The position numbers and the translations under genes are program-made. DNA of 55,546 bases from Muribaculaceae bacterium. GTDB lineage: Bacteria > Bacteroidota > Bacteroidia > Bacteroidales > Muribaculaceae. Of the stretch, positions 34,832 to 44,123 are shown one piece after another (the first letter of the stretch is position 1; every line of letters starts with the position of its first letter). The stretch covers positions 1-55,546 of the forward strand of contig JAIDPA010000096.1 of assembly GCA_029062985.1 (NCBI GenBank), in the 5' to 3' direction. The notes beneath the pieces were generated by a model. The model saw only the letters and a program-made list of their open reading frames with translations. It was not told the origin of the DNA and made no database searches.

Positions 34832-35053
34832 GGACTAATCGATACTCAAATTTTTGTGTAAATTATAGGATGCCATTGGTAAAAATCTGCTATTTCTGTG
34901 TAAAAAATAAGCATCGGATACAACAGATGTTGTAATTGCTATGATTTTTCGTGCATTTTACAAATATTAATATAATCCTCAACAAATGTTATATCACTCC
35001 ATTTATTCCCTTCTTAATTTTGCAGCAGAAATTTTTACCAAAACTAACATAAC
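34832..35053 (+). promoter_or_regulatory. Upstream region, promoter and leader of SusC1
   Basis: TAATTTTG at 35015-35022 is the -7 box. The same octamer lies at the same distance from SusC2. The last 17 nt of the leader, ACCAAAACTAACATAAC (35037-35053), are identical in both. A short inverted repeat, CAACA-GA-TGTTG, lies near 34920-34935, and TGTGTAAA occurs twice upstream. I see no -33 TTTG, fitting control by an AraC-type HTCS output domain. Confidence 0.5.
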
Positions 35054-38000
35054 ATGAAAAAAGTAATCCTCAGTGCATTGCTCATCTTTTTTATGGCAAT
35101 CGCAGCCTACGCACAGGAAATAACAGTGCAAGGCACAGTGATTTCTCGCTTCGACGACGAGCCTCTTATCGGTGCTACCGTTATGTGTGAAGTCACAAAG
35201 AAAGGTACATCCACCGACATTGACGGAAAATTCACTCTGTCGGTGCCTGAGGGTTCTCTCCTTAAAGTGACCTACGTAGGCTACCAGCCCGTAGAGGTTA
35301 AGGCGGAACCCAACATGACAATCTACATGGAAGAAGATACCGGTCTTCTCGATGAAGTAGTGGTAGTCGGTTATCAGACTGTCCGTAAAGCTGACCTTAC
35401 GGGTGCTGTTTCTGTGATGAATATGAAAGAGCCTCTCAGTGAGAACTCAGGCAACATCATGAGCTCAATGGCAGGCAAGATGCCCGGTGTGAACGTTGTT
35501 CCGGATGCAGCTCCCGGTGGTACGGGTTCTATCCGTGTCCGCGGTATGTCAACTGCCAATTCAAGCAATGATCCTCTTTATATCATTGACGGCGTGCCCA
35601 CAGACAATCTTAACTGTATCAACCCGACTGATATTGAGACAATGCAGGTTCTGAAGGATGCTGCTTCCGCTTCTATCTACGGTTCACGCGCAGCTAACGG
35701 TGTTGTCATCATCACTACAAAACATGGTAAGGGCGACCGCCTCTCCATTAACGTCAATTATGCAATCAGCGCTCAGACAATGGCAAAGAAGTATAAGATG
35801 ATGGACTCCGCACAGTGGGGTCAGGCTTACTGGGCAGCTTCAAAGAATTCAGGCATCACACCCAGCCATGTTCTCTATGGCGACGGACCAAATCCTTCAC
35901 TTCTTCAGTACTGCGACGGCAATCCTAACTTCCCGACTGCAAACACTAACTGGCAGGATGAAGTCTATCAGACAGCATGGACCAACAACCTTACGGCGAC
36001 AGTCGCTAACAACACAGAAAAAGGTTCCGTACTTTTCTCAGCAAACTACATCAACCAGACAGGTAATATCATCTCATCATTCTATCGCCGCTATTCAGCA
36101 CGTGTCAATTCACGTTATGATTTCACGAAATATATCACGGTAGGAGAGAACCTTCTCGTTGCTAACTGGACAAACCGTGGCGTTGACGTAGCAGGTGACC
36201 GTGGTATTCCTTTCACAGCTCTTGCACAGATGCCGGCTATACCGGTGCGTGGTCTTAACGGCGAATGGGGCAATCCTATGGAGCTAATCAAATCTGACCT
36301 TGCAAACCCTGTTCAGCTCATTGATAACGCACGCGATAACGATTTCCAGAGCTGGAGAATACTTGGTAACGCTTTCCTTGAAGTGAAACCGGTGGAAGGT
36401 CTTATCCTGAAAACCAATATCGGTATCGAACACAGCCAATATCTCAATCAGACTCTTACACGCCGTGTCAATCCGACAGACGTAAACGCAGTTGACGAAG
36501 TTTATGGTCAGGGAGACACATGGACATGGACTAACACTGCCAACTATAATAAGACATTTGCAGAAAAGCATCACCTGATGGCTCTTATCGGTACAGAAGC
36601 AATCAGCTATACATTCAAGGATCTTTCCGCAAGACGAGAAGGGTATGCTTTCGAGGATACTGACTATATGCAGATCGGCGCCGGTACAGGTGTCCGCAAC
36701 AATGGTGGCGGCAAGACTCAGTGGAGCGTATTCTCACTCTTCGGCAAAGTGGACTATAATTTTGACGACCGTTATCTTGCATCATTCACAATCCGTCGTG
36801 ACGAAAATTCACGTTTCGCAAAAGGACACCGTTCAGGTGTGTTCCCCGCATTCTCCCTCGCATGGCGTCCTACTGCTGAAGATTTCTGGCCCAAAAATGA
36901 AATCCTGACTGACCTGAAGGTGCGTTATTCATGGGGACAGAACGGTAATGCCAACATCCCGGCTCTCTATCCTTCTTACTCCACTTATATCTTCAATACA
37001 GGCAACGGTGCGTATGACCTTTCAGGCACAAACTCAAGCACCACTTCCGGTATAACTCTCGCTTCTACAGGTAATCCTGATCTAAAATGGGAGACCACGA
37101 CTCAGAACAATATCGGTGTTGACCTCCAGTTCCTCGGCGGAGCAATCAATGTTACAGCTGACTACTATGTCAAGAAGACCACCGACATGCTGACAATCCC
37201 GCCGGCTCTGAGTGTGGCAGGTGAGAATGCAAGTATCTGGCTGAACACCGGTTCTATGAGAAACAACGGTTGGGAAGTTTCAGTTGCTTACAACAGCCCT
37301 CTTTACGGCGACTTCTCCTGGAACGGTTCAATCAACATCTCTCAATACAAGAATAAACTCCTCAAGCTTAACAACCAGCAGGAATTTATCGGAGGCAACC
37401 AGCGTCTCGTGCCCGGCAAGCCGATGGGTATCTATTACGGTTACGTTTGCGACGGTATCTTCCAGAGCGATGCAGAAGTTGCCAACCACGCACAGCAGCA
37501 GGGTGCAGCTCCCGGACGCTTAATGTACCGCGACCTTAACGGCGACGGCGTGATTTCAGATGCTGACCGCTGCTTTATCGGCGACCCGAACCCGGATCTG
37601 TCAATGGGTATCAACCTTGGCTTCAGATACAAATCTTTCACACTCGATATGTTCTTCTCAGGAGATTTCGGTTTCGACATCCAGAATCTCATGAAGGGTC
37701 AGCTCTACAGCTTCGGACGTGCAAATACCAACACCAACCATGCAGCAGACATCCTCAATGCCTGGACTCCTACAAACAAGAACACTGACATTCCGGCTCT
37801 CTCTCTTACGGATGCCAACAACGAAGCACGTTTCTCTACCTATTACGTGCAGGACGGTTCATACATGAAGATGAAATATCTGAAACTCGGCTACACCCTC
37901 CCGACTTCCTTCACAGAGAAATTCGCATGCAGAAGTCTTGACGTATTCGCTCAGATTGAAAATGTCTTCACTATGACAAAATATAAAGGACTTGATCCTG

Positions 38001-38092
38001 AAATTCTGCCGGGTGAATATGGCGCAGTAATCGACAATGGTGCTTATCCGCGTCCCCGCACATTCACCATCGGTCTTAACCTCCAGTTCTAA
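35054..38092 (+). CDS. SusC-like TonB-dependent transporter 1
   Basis: The 1012-aa protein has a signal peptide (about 1-20, cut near AYAQ). A carboxypeptidase-like domain follows (about 22-100; GTVISRFDDEPLIGATVMCE), then the LLDEVVVVGYQT box (98-109), a plug with DAASASIYGSRAANGVVIIT, and the barrel ending FTIGLNLQF. Its N-terminal 120 residues are almost the same as in SusC2, but the plug and barrel differ. With SusD1 it forms the outer-membrane importer for fructan oligosaccharides. The operon continues into SusD1 (35-bp gap), the binding lipoprotein, and perhaps the LamG-GH32. Confidence 0.95.
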   Translation: MKKVILSALLIFFMAIAAYAQEITVQGTVISRFDDEPLIGATVMCEVTKKGTSTDIDGKFTLSVPEGSLLKVTYVGYQPVEVKAEPNMTIYMEEDTGLLDEVVVVGYQTVRKADLTGAVSVMNMKEPLSENSGNIMSSMAGKMPGVNVVPDAAPGGTGSIRVRGMSTANSSNDPLYIIDGVPTDNLNCINPTDIETMQVLKDAASASIYGSRAANGVVIITTKHGKGDRLSINVNYAISAQTMAKKYKMMDSAQWGQAYWAASKNSGITPSHVLYGDGPNPSLLQYCDGNPNFPTANTNWQDEVYQTAWTNNLTATVANNTEKGSVLFSANYINQTGNIISSFYRRYSARVNSRYDFTKYITVGENLLVANWTNRGVDVAGDRGIPFTALAQMPAIPVRGLNGEWGNPMELIKSDLANPVQLIDNARDNDFQSWRILGNAFLEVKPVEGLILKTNIGIEHSQYLNQTLTRRVNPTDVNAVDEVYGQGDTWTWTNTANYNKTFAEKHHLMALIGTEAISYTFKDLSARREGYAFEDTDYMQIGAGTGVRNNGGGKTQWSVFSLFGKVDYNFDDRYLASFTIRRDENSRFAKGHRSGVFPAFSLAWRPTAEDFWPKNEILTDLKVRYSWGQNGNANIPALYPSYSTYIFNTGNGAYDLSGTNSSTTSGITLASTGNPDLKWETTTQNNIGVDLQFLGGAINVTADYYVKKTTDMLTIPPALSVAGENASIWLNTGSMRNNGWEVSVAYNSPLYGDFSWNGSINISQYKNKLLKLNNQQEFIGGNQRLVPGKPMGIYYGYVCDGIFQSDAEVANHAQQQGAAPGRLMYRDLNGDGVISDADRCFIGDPNPDLSMGINLGFRYKSFTLDMFFSGDFGFDIQNLMKGQLYSFGRANTNTNHAADILNAWTPTNKNTDIPALSLTDANNEARFSTYYVQDGSYMKMKYLKLGYTLPTSFTEKFACRSLDVFAQIENVFTMTKYKGLDPEILPGEYGAVIDNGAYPRPRTFTIGLNLQF

Positions 38093-38127
38093 AAGTCTTA
38101 CATATTAATCAGACTAATCGAAAAACA

Positions 38128-39807
38128 ATGAATACTTTCAATAAAATCATAAACACCGCCTTTCTGGCAGCCACTTCTTTAGTATGTGGCATGGGATTCG
38201 TTTCCTGCGACGATATGCTTGACACCAAGCCACAGGGGCAGTTCACAGACGTACAGATCGGTGACAAGGAGGCTATCGACCTCATGACGGCTGCCTACGC
38301 CACTCTCCTCAACCACTATTTCGGCAATAACGAATCATTTGCCGGTCCGATCAACAACTGGGTGTTTGACATCCGTTCAGACGATGCCCAGAAGGGTGGA
38401 GGTGAACTTGGCTATGAGGTCTACATGCACGAGTTCTCAATCGGTAACGTTCAGAGTGATAACCCGATTCTTGATTTCAAGTGGCGTAACGACTTCTTCT
38501 CAATCTCGCGTTGTAACACAGCTATCCGCGCCATCCAGTCATCAGGTTCACTCAGCGATGATGTGAAGAAAGCGTATGTGGCAGAAATGAAGACTCTGCG
38601 TGCTTACTACTATTTCGACCTATACCGCATCTTCAAGAAATTCCCTTATTTCGACGAAAATGTTGCGAATCCTTCAGGTGTAAGTGCCAGCGAATACACT
38701 CGCGAGCAGATTGCCCGGTTTATCGTAAATGACCTTGAAGAATCTTATAATAACAACGTTGCTTCACAGTCAGATCCGGGGCGTTTCAATAAATATGTGG
38801 CAGCTGCAGTCCTTGCAAGAGTAGCATTATTCCTCAACGATTACCCGACAGCTGAGAAATATGCCGATTATGTGATAGCGTCCAACCAGTATAGCCTCTA
38901 TCCTAACTTCCTCGATATTTCCAAGCCGGAAATGAATAATCAGTATGAGTCAGTGATGGCAGTGCAGTTCTCTTCTGCCAATTCCCCTGACCAGTATAAC
39001 TTCAACAACTGTCTTAACTGTACCGTATCAGAAGGAAACCTTTATGGCAACGGTGATGACTTCTACACAGGCTCACAGAATCTCGTGAATGCTTTCCGTA
39101 CGGATGCCAACGGTCTTCCTTATCTTGATGAGGCAGATGCTCCGGCAGAGAATCTTGACCACGCTGACTATGCAGGCAACGTAGACCCACGTGTCGATTT
39201 CACATTCGGACGTATCGGTATGCCCTGGAGAGGTTATCAGTATAATGAAAACTGGTGTCGTAACCTCAACAACTATAGCCAGTTCTCAGGCAAGAAACCT
39301 TATCCGTCACCTGATTCACCTTACGTTCAGGTAGGTATCGTGCCTTGGGGTGCAAGCTCTCTGAACTATATCATTGTCCGTTATGCTGACGTTATGCTGA
39401 TGAAGGCAGAAGCACTCATTGAGCAGAATAAAGATCTTGATGAAGCCCGCAATCTGATTAACCTTGTCCGCGCCAAGGCTGCCCGTTCGGTTGATCCTAA
39501 CTATACTCCGGTCGACATCAATCCGATGGTGGCAAACTATGCAGTCGGTCAGTATTCTGCAACAGCATGGAATCAGGATTATGCACGCAAGGCAGTCCGC
39601 ATGGAGCGCCGTCTTGAATTGGCTATGGAAGGTCTCCGCTGGTTCGATCTCGTACGCTGGGGCATCGCTACAGAAGTAGTCAATAAGTATTATCAGACAG
39701 AAGCATCTCTCTATGAATATCTCAATAATGCTCATCTGAACGAAGCTGACATCTATTGCCCGATTCCTCTTAATCAGGTTGATAATGCAGGTGATCTTTA
39801 TAAATAA
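38128..39807 (+). CDS. SusD-like surface glycan-binding lipoprotein 1
   Basis: The 559-aa protein has an N-terminal lipobox with Cys27 (GFVSCDDML). SusD landmarks are YYFDLYRIFKKFPYFDENV (TPR-type region) and RMERRLELAMEGLRWFDLVRWG near the C-terminus. It acts as the lid on SusC1 and binds the imported glycan. It is 35 bp past susC1 and 31 bp before the DUF4960 lipoprotein gene. Confidence 0.95.
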   Translation: MNTFNKIINTAFLAATSLVCGMGFVSCDDMLDTKPQGQFTDVQIGDKEAIDLMTAAYATLLNHYFGNNESFAGPINNWVFDIRSDDAQKGGGELGYEVYMHEFSIGNVQSDNPILDFKWRNDFFSISRCNTAIRAIQSSGSLSDDVKKAYVAEMKTLRAYYYFDLYRIFKKFPYFDENVANPSGVSASEYTREQIARFIVNDLEESYNNNVASQSDPGRFNKYVAAAVLARVALFLNDYPTAEKYADYVIASNQYSLYPNFLDISKPEMNNQYESVMAVQFSSANSPDQYNFNNCLNCTVSEGNLYGNGDDFYTGSQNLVNAFRTDANGLPYLDEADAPAENLDHADYAGNVDPRVDFTFGRIGMPWRGYQYNENWCRNLNNYSQFSGKKPYPSPDSPYVQVGIVPWGASSLNYIIVRYADVMLMKAEALIEQNKDLDEARNLINLVRAKAARSVDPNYTPVDINPMVANYAVGQYSATAWNQDYARKAVRMERRLELAMEGLRWFDLVRWGIATEVVNKYYQTEASLYEYLNNAHLNEADIYCPIPLNQVDNAGDLYK

Positions 39808-39838
39808 AAATTTCTCTAACCATATCTAAGAAAAATAA

Positions 39839-41305
39839 ATGAAAGCAATATATAAATTCGGTTGTGGAGCGATTATGACTCTTGTAGGTCTCTCCTTTAC
39901 TGCCTGCGGCGACTATGAGCCGAACGGGTATGAGGAAGTTCCGAATCTTTCCACAGTCAGCAATCTTAAGGCTGACATCGTCCGCCATGACATCAATCTT
40001 ACATGGCAGCTTCCCTCAGCTTCCAACATCACTGATGTTCAGCTTATAAAGGATGCCAACACTAATAGTCCGATAAGCCTTGGTCCGGACGCAACCTCTT
40101 ATACAGTGTTGGGTCAGCCTATGGGTGAGGAAGGGCTTTTCACAATCAAGGTCTGCTATGATAATAAATATGTGTCAGAGGGAGTCAGTACAACTGCCAC
40201 TCTTCCTGTAGAGACTCTCGCGGGAGTATCGAATCTTACAGAATCAGTCAGCGGACGTACCGTATCACTCTCATGGACACTCCCTTCAGCTGAAGGCATC
40301 ACAGGAGTCAGAGTATATCGCGATGATAATGTCTCAGCTGCCATCATGCTTCCTGCAGAGGCTACTTCATACGATTTTAAATCTCAGCCTATGCAGCAGC
40401 CGCTTACCTACAGCGTAGAGGTGATGTATGATACTTACTATCCCTCTTCGGCGTCAAGTGTAGAGGCAACCGTTCCTTACATCGCTCCAAAGATGGCTTA
40501 TCTCCTTATTGGTGTGGACAACTGGCGTGACCTTAGTGATGATGACGAACGTGCAGCAGCTCGCTGGTTCTCTACTCAGGAGAATGCAGAGTTTGTCACT
40601 GAAGCACAGCTTGCTGATCTCGATGTTGACCTTTATCCTGTTCTCTGGATTGAAATTGACCGTCCGCATATCGGCTTCGGCTGGGAAAATCTTCCCTGCA
40701 ACAATGAGGAAACGATGACTGCTCTCAAGAATTATGTCGCTAACCAGGGTAACCTCTATCTTGCTAACATGGCAACTCAGCTTACAGTTCCTCTCGGCAT
40801 AGTTCCTGACAATATGGCTCCGACAGTGTTCGGTGACGGCGATGGAGGAAGCGGTGATGACGTATGGGTAATCAACCCCCATCTCGGCTGGGATTTCAAG
40901 GACAGCGGTGACCAAGGCTACTATGACCGTGCGACACACGCAATCTATGAAGGTCTCACATTAGAGGATCCGAACGGCTACGGCTATTCTACACTTCCTC
41001 TCATCGGACCCGGTCAGCGTGAAGACCACAACTGTCTCTGGGATTGCAACATCTACGGACGCGGCTCTTATCCTGACGTAATCGCAAACTTTGAAGCCAC
41101 TACCGGTTCGCTCGTTCTTGCAACATGGGGACATGTCCGCGACCACTGTGTGGCAGGTCTGGTAGAATTCTATGCAAATGCCAACCACGGACGTTGCATA
41201 GCTAACGGTCTGGCAGCTTACGAATGGAATCAGAACTCAGGCGTTAACCCCTATCAGGCTAATGTGGAGAAACTGACCGAAAATATCCTTAACTATTTGA
41301 AATAA
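39839..41305 (+). CDS. Surface glycan-binding lipoprotein with FN3-like repeats and DUF4960
   Basis: The 488-aa lipoprotein (Cys23 in FTACGDYEP) has two fibronectin-III-like repeats (about 38-125, with LKADIVRHDINLTWQLPSAS; and about 128-217, with VSGRTVSLSWTLPSA). The C-terminal domain (about 222-488) begins MAYLLIGVDNWRDLSDDDER and has the DUF4960 look of the B. theta levan-binding protein BT1761, which sits in the same place in the levan locus. It should hold levan or a related fructan at the surface. Its presence is the best hint of levan rather than inulin specificity. The second SusC/D pair has no such partner. Confidence 0.85.
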   Translation: MKAIYKFGCGAIMTLVGLSFTACGDYEPNGYEEVPNLSTVSNLKADIVRHDINLTWQLPSASNITDVQLIKDANTNSPISLGPDATSYTVLGQPMGEEGLFTIKVCYDNKYVSEGVSTTATLPVETLAGVSNLTESVSGRTVSLSWTLPSAEGITGVRVYRDDNVSAAIMLPAEATSYDFKSQPMQQPLTYSVEVMYDTYYPSSASSVEATVPYIAPKMAYLLIGVDNWRDLSDDDERAAARWFSTQENAEFVTEAQLADLDVDLYPVLWIEIDRPHIGFGWENLPCNNEETMTALKNYVANQGNLYLANMATQLTVPLGIVPDNMAPTVFGDGDGGSGDDVWVINPHLGWDFKDSGDQGYYDRATHAIYEGLTLEDPNGYGYSTLPLIGPGQREDHNCLWDCNIYGRGSYPDVIANFEATTGSLVLATWGHVRDHCVAGLVEFYANANHGRCIANGLAAYEWNQNSGVNPYQANVEKLTENILNYLK

Positions 41306-41336
41306 AATTCAGAAATTTCCGTTAAAGATACGAGTA

Positions 41337-41391
41337 GGAGTCCCGTAGAGGGCAGGCTGACCCCTGCTTAAAGCGGGACTCCCTTTTATTT
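41337..41391 (+). terminator. Terminator or attenuator hairpin before the LamG-GH32 gene
   Basis: GGAGTCCCG (41337-41345) pairs with CGGGACTCC (41374-41382). An inner 5-bp stem, GCAGG/CCTGC, closes the loop and TTTTATTT follows. It would lower read-through from the SusC1 operon into the GH32 gene, which starts 77 bases later. Confidence 0.7.
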
Positions 41392-41458
41392 CGGTTCTTC
41401 TGAAACGATTGATGTTTCTTTTTACACCTTCAATAATAAGATAATCAAGAACCTCAAC

Positions 41459-43828
41459 ATGAACGTCAAACCTTTACTCTTTTCAGCGGCTTTAATGGCG
41501 CTCCCTATTTCTCTGGCAGCCCGGAATCTTATCCATATCCCTATGGAGGCTGATAAGTATGGCGAACTTACTGAAACCGTCTCAAACGGCTATCTTCAGG
41601 TCTACGGACACAATATTAATGAAAATATTCCCGGTGCTGTCGGAAAGGCTCTTCGCTTTGACGGCTATTCAACATACGCCCAGGGCAATTTAAAGGCTCA
41701 GGGCGATTTGAAAAAAGCCACTTTCTCAATATGGGTTGCTCCCGAGACTTATCCCATTATAGAAATAGACAAGCCGACAGACAAAATGATTTGTCTTGCC
41801 GGCACTCTTGATGACGACAAGAAACAAGGATGGCAGTTCGGACTTGGCTATACCGGAAAATTTTCCTTCCGCTGCTTCAGCGGCGGTTGGCTCGTAGAGA
41901 TCATAGCTGATGAATTGCTTCCCCGTTATGAATGGAGCAATATTGTCGCTGTCTTTGATGGAGATGCCAAGACGCTTAAGCTTTATCGTAACGGGAAGGA
42001 AGTAGGGCAGTCGAAGACAATGGATAATATTAATTGCGGCTCTTCGGTGATGTACGTCGGCAAGACTCCCGGTGCGGTCAGCGGAAATTTTTCTATTGAC
42101 ACTTTCAACGGTCTTATTGATGATATAGAAGTTTTGCCGGAAATTTTGTCGGCAGATGAGCTTTCCAAGCGTATTCCTGAAAATGAAGCCGATCTTTCAA
42201 TTCCGGCGTCACGTTTTGAAAATGATTTGCTGCGTCCGAAGTTCCACGGAATGCCTGCGGCAAACTGGACCAATGAATGCCACGGCATGACTTATTCGAA
42301 CGGACGGTATCATCTTTTCTTTCAGAAAAATGCTAACGGTCCGTACATGAGCCGTCTCCACTGGGGGCACATCTCAAGTGAAAATCTTTACGACTGGAGG
42401 GAGGAAAAAATTGCTATTGCCCCCTCTGAAGCCTACGATATAAAGGGATGCTGGAGCGGATGCGTATTCACGGACGATGTCGTCACAGGAGGAAAACCGA
42501 ACGCAATATATACAGCTGTGGATTATGCCAAGGCATCAATAGCTTTGGCTGCTCCGGCTGATGAGAATCTCATCGACTGGAATAAGAATAATCCAAATCC
42601 CATAATATCATCCAAGCCGTCCGGTCTTTCAGACGATTTCCGCGACCCTTATTTCTTCCGTAACGGCGATGATGCCTATATTGTGGTGGGCACTTCAAAG
42701 AATAACATAGGAGCTGCCACTCTTCACCGTTATGATGCGAAGTCAGGAAGATGGAGCAACGACGGCAGTATTTTCTTTGCCGGCAATTCAGCGGCAACAG
42801 ACGGACGTTTCTGGGAGATGCCCACCGTGACAAAAATGCCGGGTGGGAAATGGCTTGTCACTGTAACGCCTCTTGAGACTTCAACCGGTGTGCGTACACT
42901 TTACTGGACCGGAGATATCAATTCAGACGGCACGTTCTCTCCGGATGCTGCCTCAGCTTCACCAAGAAATTTTGAATTGATAAGTAAAGAGGGATATGGT
43001 CTGCTGTCGCCTACCATCTATCAGAAGGATGGCAAGACAATCACTCTCGGTATCGTGCCTGACAAGGTGGCAACTTCAGAAAACTGTAATTGGGGATGGG
43101 CTCATCTATACTCTTTCCCTCGTGAACTCTCTCTTGATTCCAACGGAATGCTTATTCAGAAACCTTTTGAGGGATTAAGGAACCTTCGCTCGGGTAAAAA
43201 CTGGCAAGGTGATAATTTAACTCTCAACGGTGTGAAAGAGATTGAGGGTGTCGGCGGGCGTCAGCTTGAGCTCTGTGGTAGTTTCGTGGTCGGAGATGCT
43301 TCTTTTGGTTTCTCATTTTTAAAGAATGGAGCAGGGGAAGCAACAGTAGAATACAATCCTTCTACAAATGAGATTATCATTGACTTTTCACATCTTCCCC
43401 GTCTTTCAAATGATAATAATGTCTACAACGGCGTGTATCGCTCAGTGCTTCCGGAACGTCCGGCAAAGGGTTCAGAGCTCACTCTTGATGTGTTTGTAGA
43501 CGGTTCGGTTGTCGATGTGTTTGTCAATGACAAATGGGCAACTTCACATCGTGTCTTCCCTTCAAATGCAGATGCAGATGCGGCAGCTGTATTTAGTCGC
43601 GGAGGAAATGTCATGGCAGCCAAAGTCGGAGCATGGGAGCTTAAATCAGAGGGGAACAGCAGTGTTGACCTCCTACCCGGCGGAATAAAAGATAACAATG
43701 AGTCGCTTGTGGATGTGTTCACTCTTTCGGGAATATGCTTGAAGAGGAATGTAGACGTGCAAGAGGCAGTTCAAGGACTTGATAAAGGAATCTACCTCGT
43801 GGGCAATCGGAAGATTGTTGTGCGGTAG
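41459..43828 (+). CDS. LamG-GH32 protein with Glu in place of the GH32 nucleophile
   Basis: The 789-aa secreted protein has a signal peptide (about 1-21). A LamG/concanavalin-like domain follows (about 25-245; ALRFDGYSTYAQGNL, VAVFDGDAKTLKLYRNGKEV). The GH32 propeller (about 258-560) comes next, then the C-terminal beta-sandwich (about 575-730) and a short sorting-like tail (FTLSGICLKR...GIYLVGNRKIVVR). The nucleophile motif reads WTNECHG (270-276) instead of WMNDPNG, with Glu273 at the Asp position. The codon is GAA at 42275-42277. RDP (395-397) and WEMP with acid/base Glu453 are kept. It occupies the place of the surface endo-levanase BT1760. It may be slow, altered in mechanism, or a binding protein. 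Confidence 0.85.
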   Translation: MNVKPLLFSAALMALPISLAARNLIHIPMEADKYGELTETVSNGYLQVYGHNINENIPGAVGKALRFDGYSTYAQGNLKAQGDLKKATFSIWVAPETYPIIEIDKPTDKMICLAGTLDDDKKQGWQFGLGYTGKFSFRCFSGGWLVEIIADELLPRYEWSNIVAVFDGDAKTLKLYRNGKEVGQSKTMDNINCGSSVMYVGKTPGAVSGNFSIDTFNGLIDDIEVLPEILSADELSKRIPENEADLSIPASRFENDLLRPKFHGMPAANWTNECHGMTYSNGRYHLFFQKNANGPYMSRLHWGHISSENLYDWREEKIAIAPSEAYDIKGCWSGCVFTDDVVTGGKPNAIYTAVDYAKASIALAAPADENLIDWNKNNPNPIISSKPSGLSDDFRDPYFFRNGDDAYIVVGTSKNNIGAATLHRYDAKSGRWSNDGSIFFAGNSAATDGRFWEMPTVTKMPGGKWLVTVTPLETSTGVRTLYWTGDINSDGTFSPDAASASPRNFELISKEGYGLLSPTIYQKDGKTITLGIVPDKVATSENCNWGWAHLYSFPRELSLDSNGMLIQKPFEGLRNLRSGKNWQGDNLTLNGVKEIEGVGGRQLELCGSFVVGDASFGFSFLKNGAGEATVEYNPSTNEIIIDFSHLPRLSNDNNVYNGVYRSVLPERPAKGSELTLDVFVDGSVVDVFVNDKWATSHRVFPSNADADAAAVFSRGGNVMAAKVGAWELKSEGNSSVDLLPGGIKDNNESLVDVFTLSGICLKRNVDVQEAVQGLDKGIYLVGNRKIVVR

Positions 43829-43880
43829 GTTGAAACAGGTAAATGTAAATAAGGTAAGTTAAAAATTGTACACGAGTGTG

Positions 43881-43917
43881 GGGGAGCAGGTTGTGAAACC
43901 GGCTCCCCTCTTTTTTA
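43881..43917 (+). terminator. Rho-independent terminator after the LamG-GH32 gene
   Basis: A 12-bp stem with one mismatch (43881-43892 with 43897-43908) has a 4-nt loop and is followed by TCTTTTTT. The same design, also preceded by TGTACACGA, is found after SusD2. Confidence 0.9.
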
Positions 43918-43951
43918 AATTGAAAATTGAAAATTATGATAGCTTTTGCTC

Positions 43952-44037
43952 GGTATAAGTCTTATAAGTCTTATAAGTCTTATAAATCTTATAAATCTTA
44001 TAAATTTTGCGCCTTGAGCCTCGCGCCTTGAGTCGCG
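43952..44037. repeat. CTTATAAGT 9-bp tandem repeat and AGCCTCGCGCCTTGAG motif
   Basis: About six copies of CTTATAAGT/CTTATAAAT fill 43952-44006. They are followed by a member of the GAGCCT family at 44009-44035. No gene lies here. The HTCS 2 promoter follows. Confidence 0.8.
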
Positions 44038-44087
44038 CTTATTTTACAAAAATTAAGCTATTATTTTTATTTTTAAAACTTTTGATT

Positions 44088-44095
44088 TATATTTG
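44088..44095 (+). promoter_or_regulatory. -7 box of HTCS gene 2
   Basis: TATATTTG at 44088-44095 matches TAnnTTTG, 28 bases before the ATG at 44124. No -33 TTTG lies at the right spacing. Confidence 0.5.
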
Positions 44096-44123
44096 CAAAA
44101 TCTAACCTAACTCTGACACATTA

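Noticed and set aside
41459-43828. Pseudogene because of the altered nucleophile motif
   Set aside because: The frame is intact over 789 codons, has signal peptide and tail, and the other two catalytic residues are kept.
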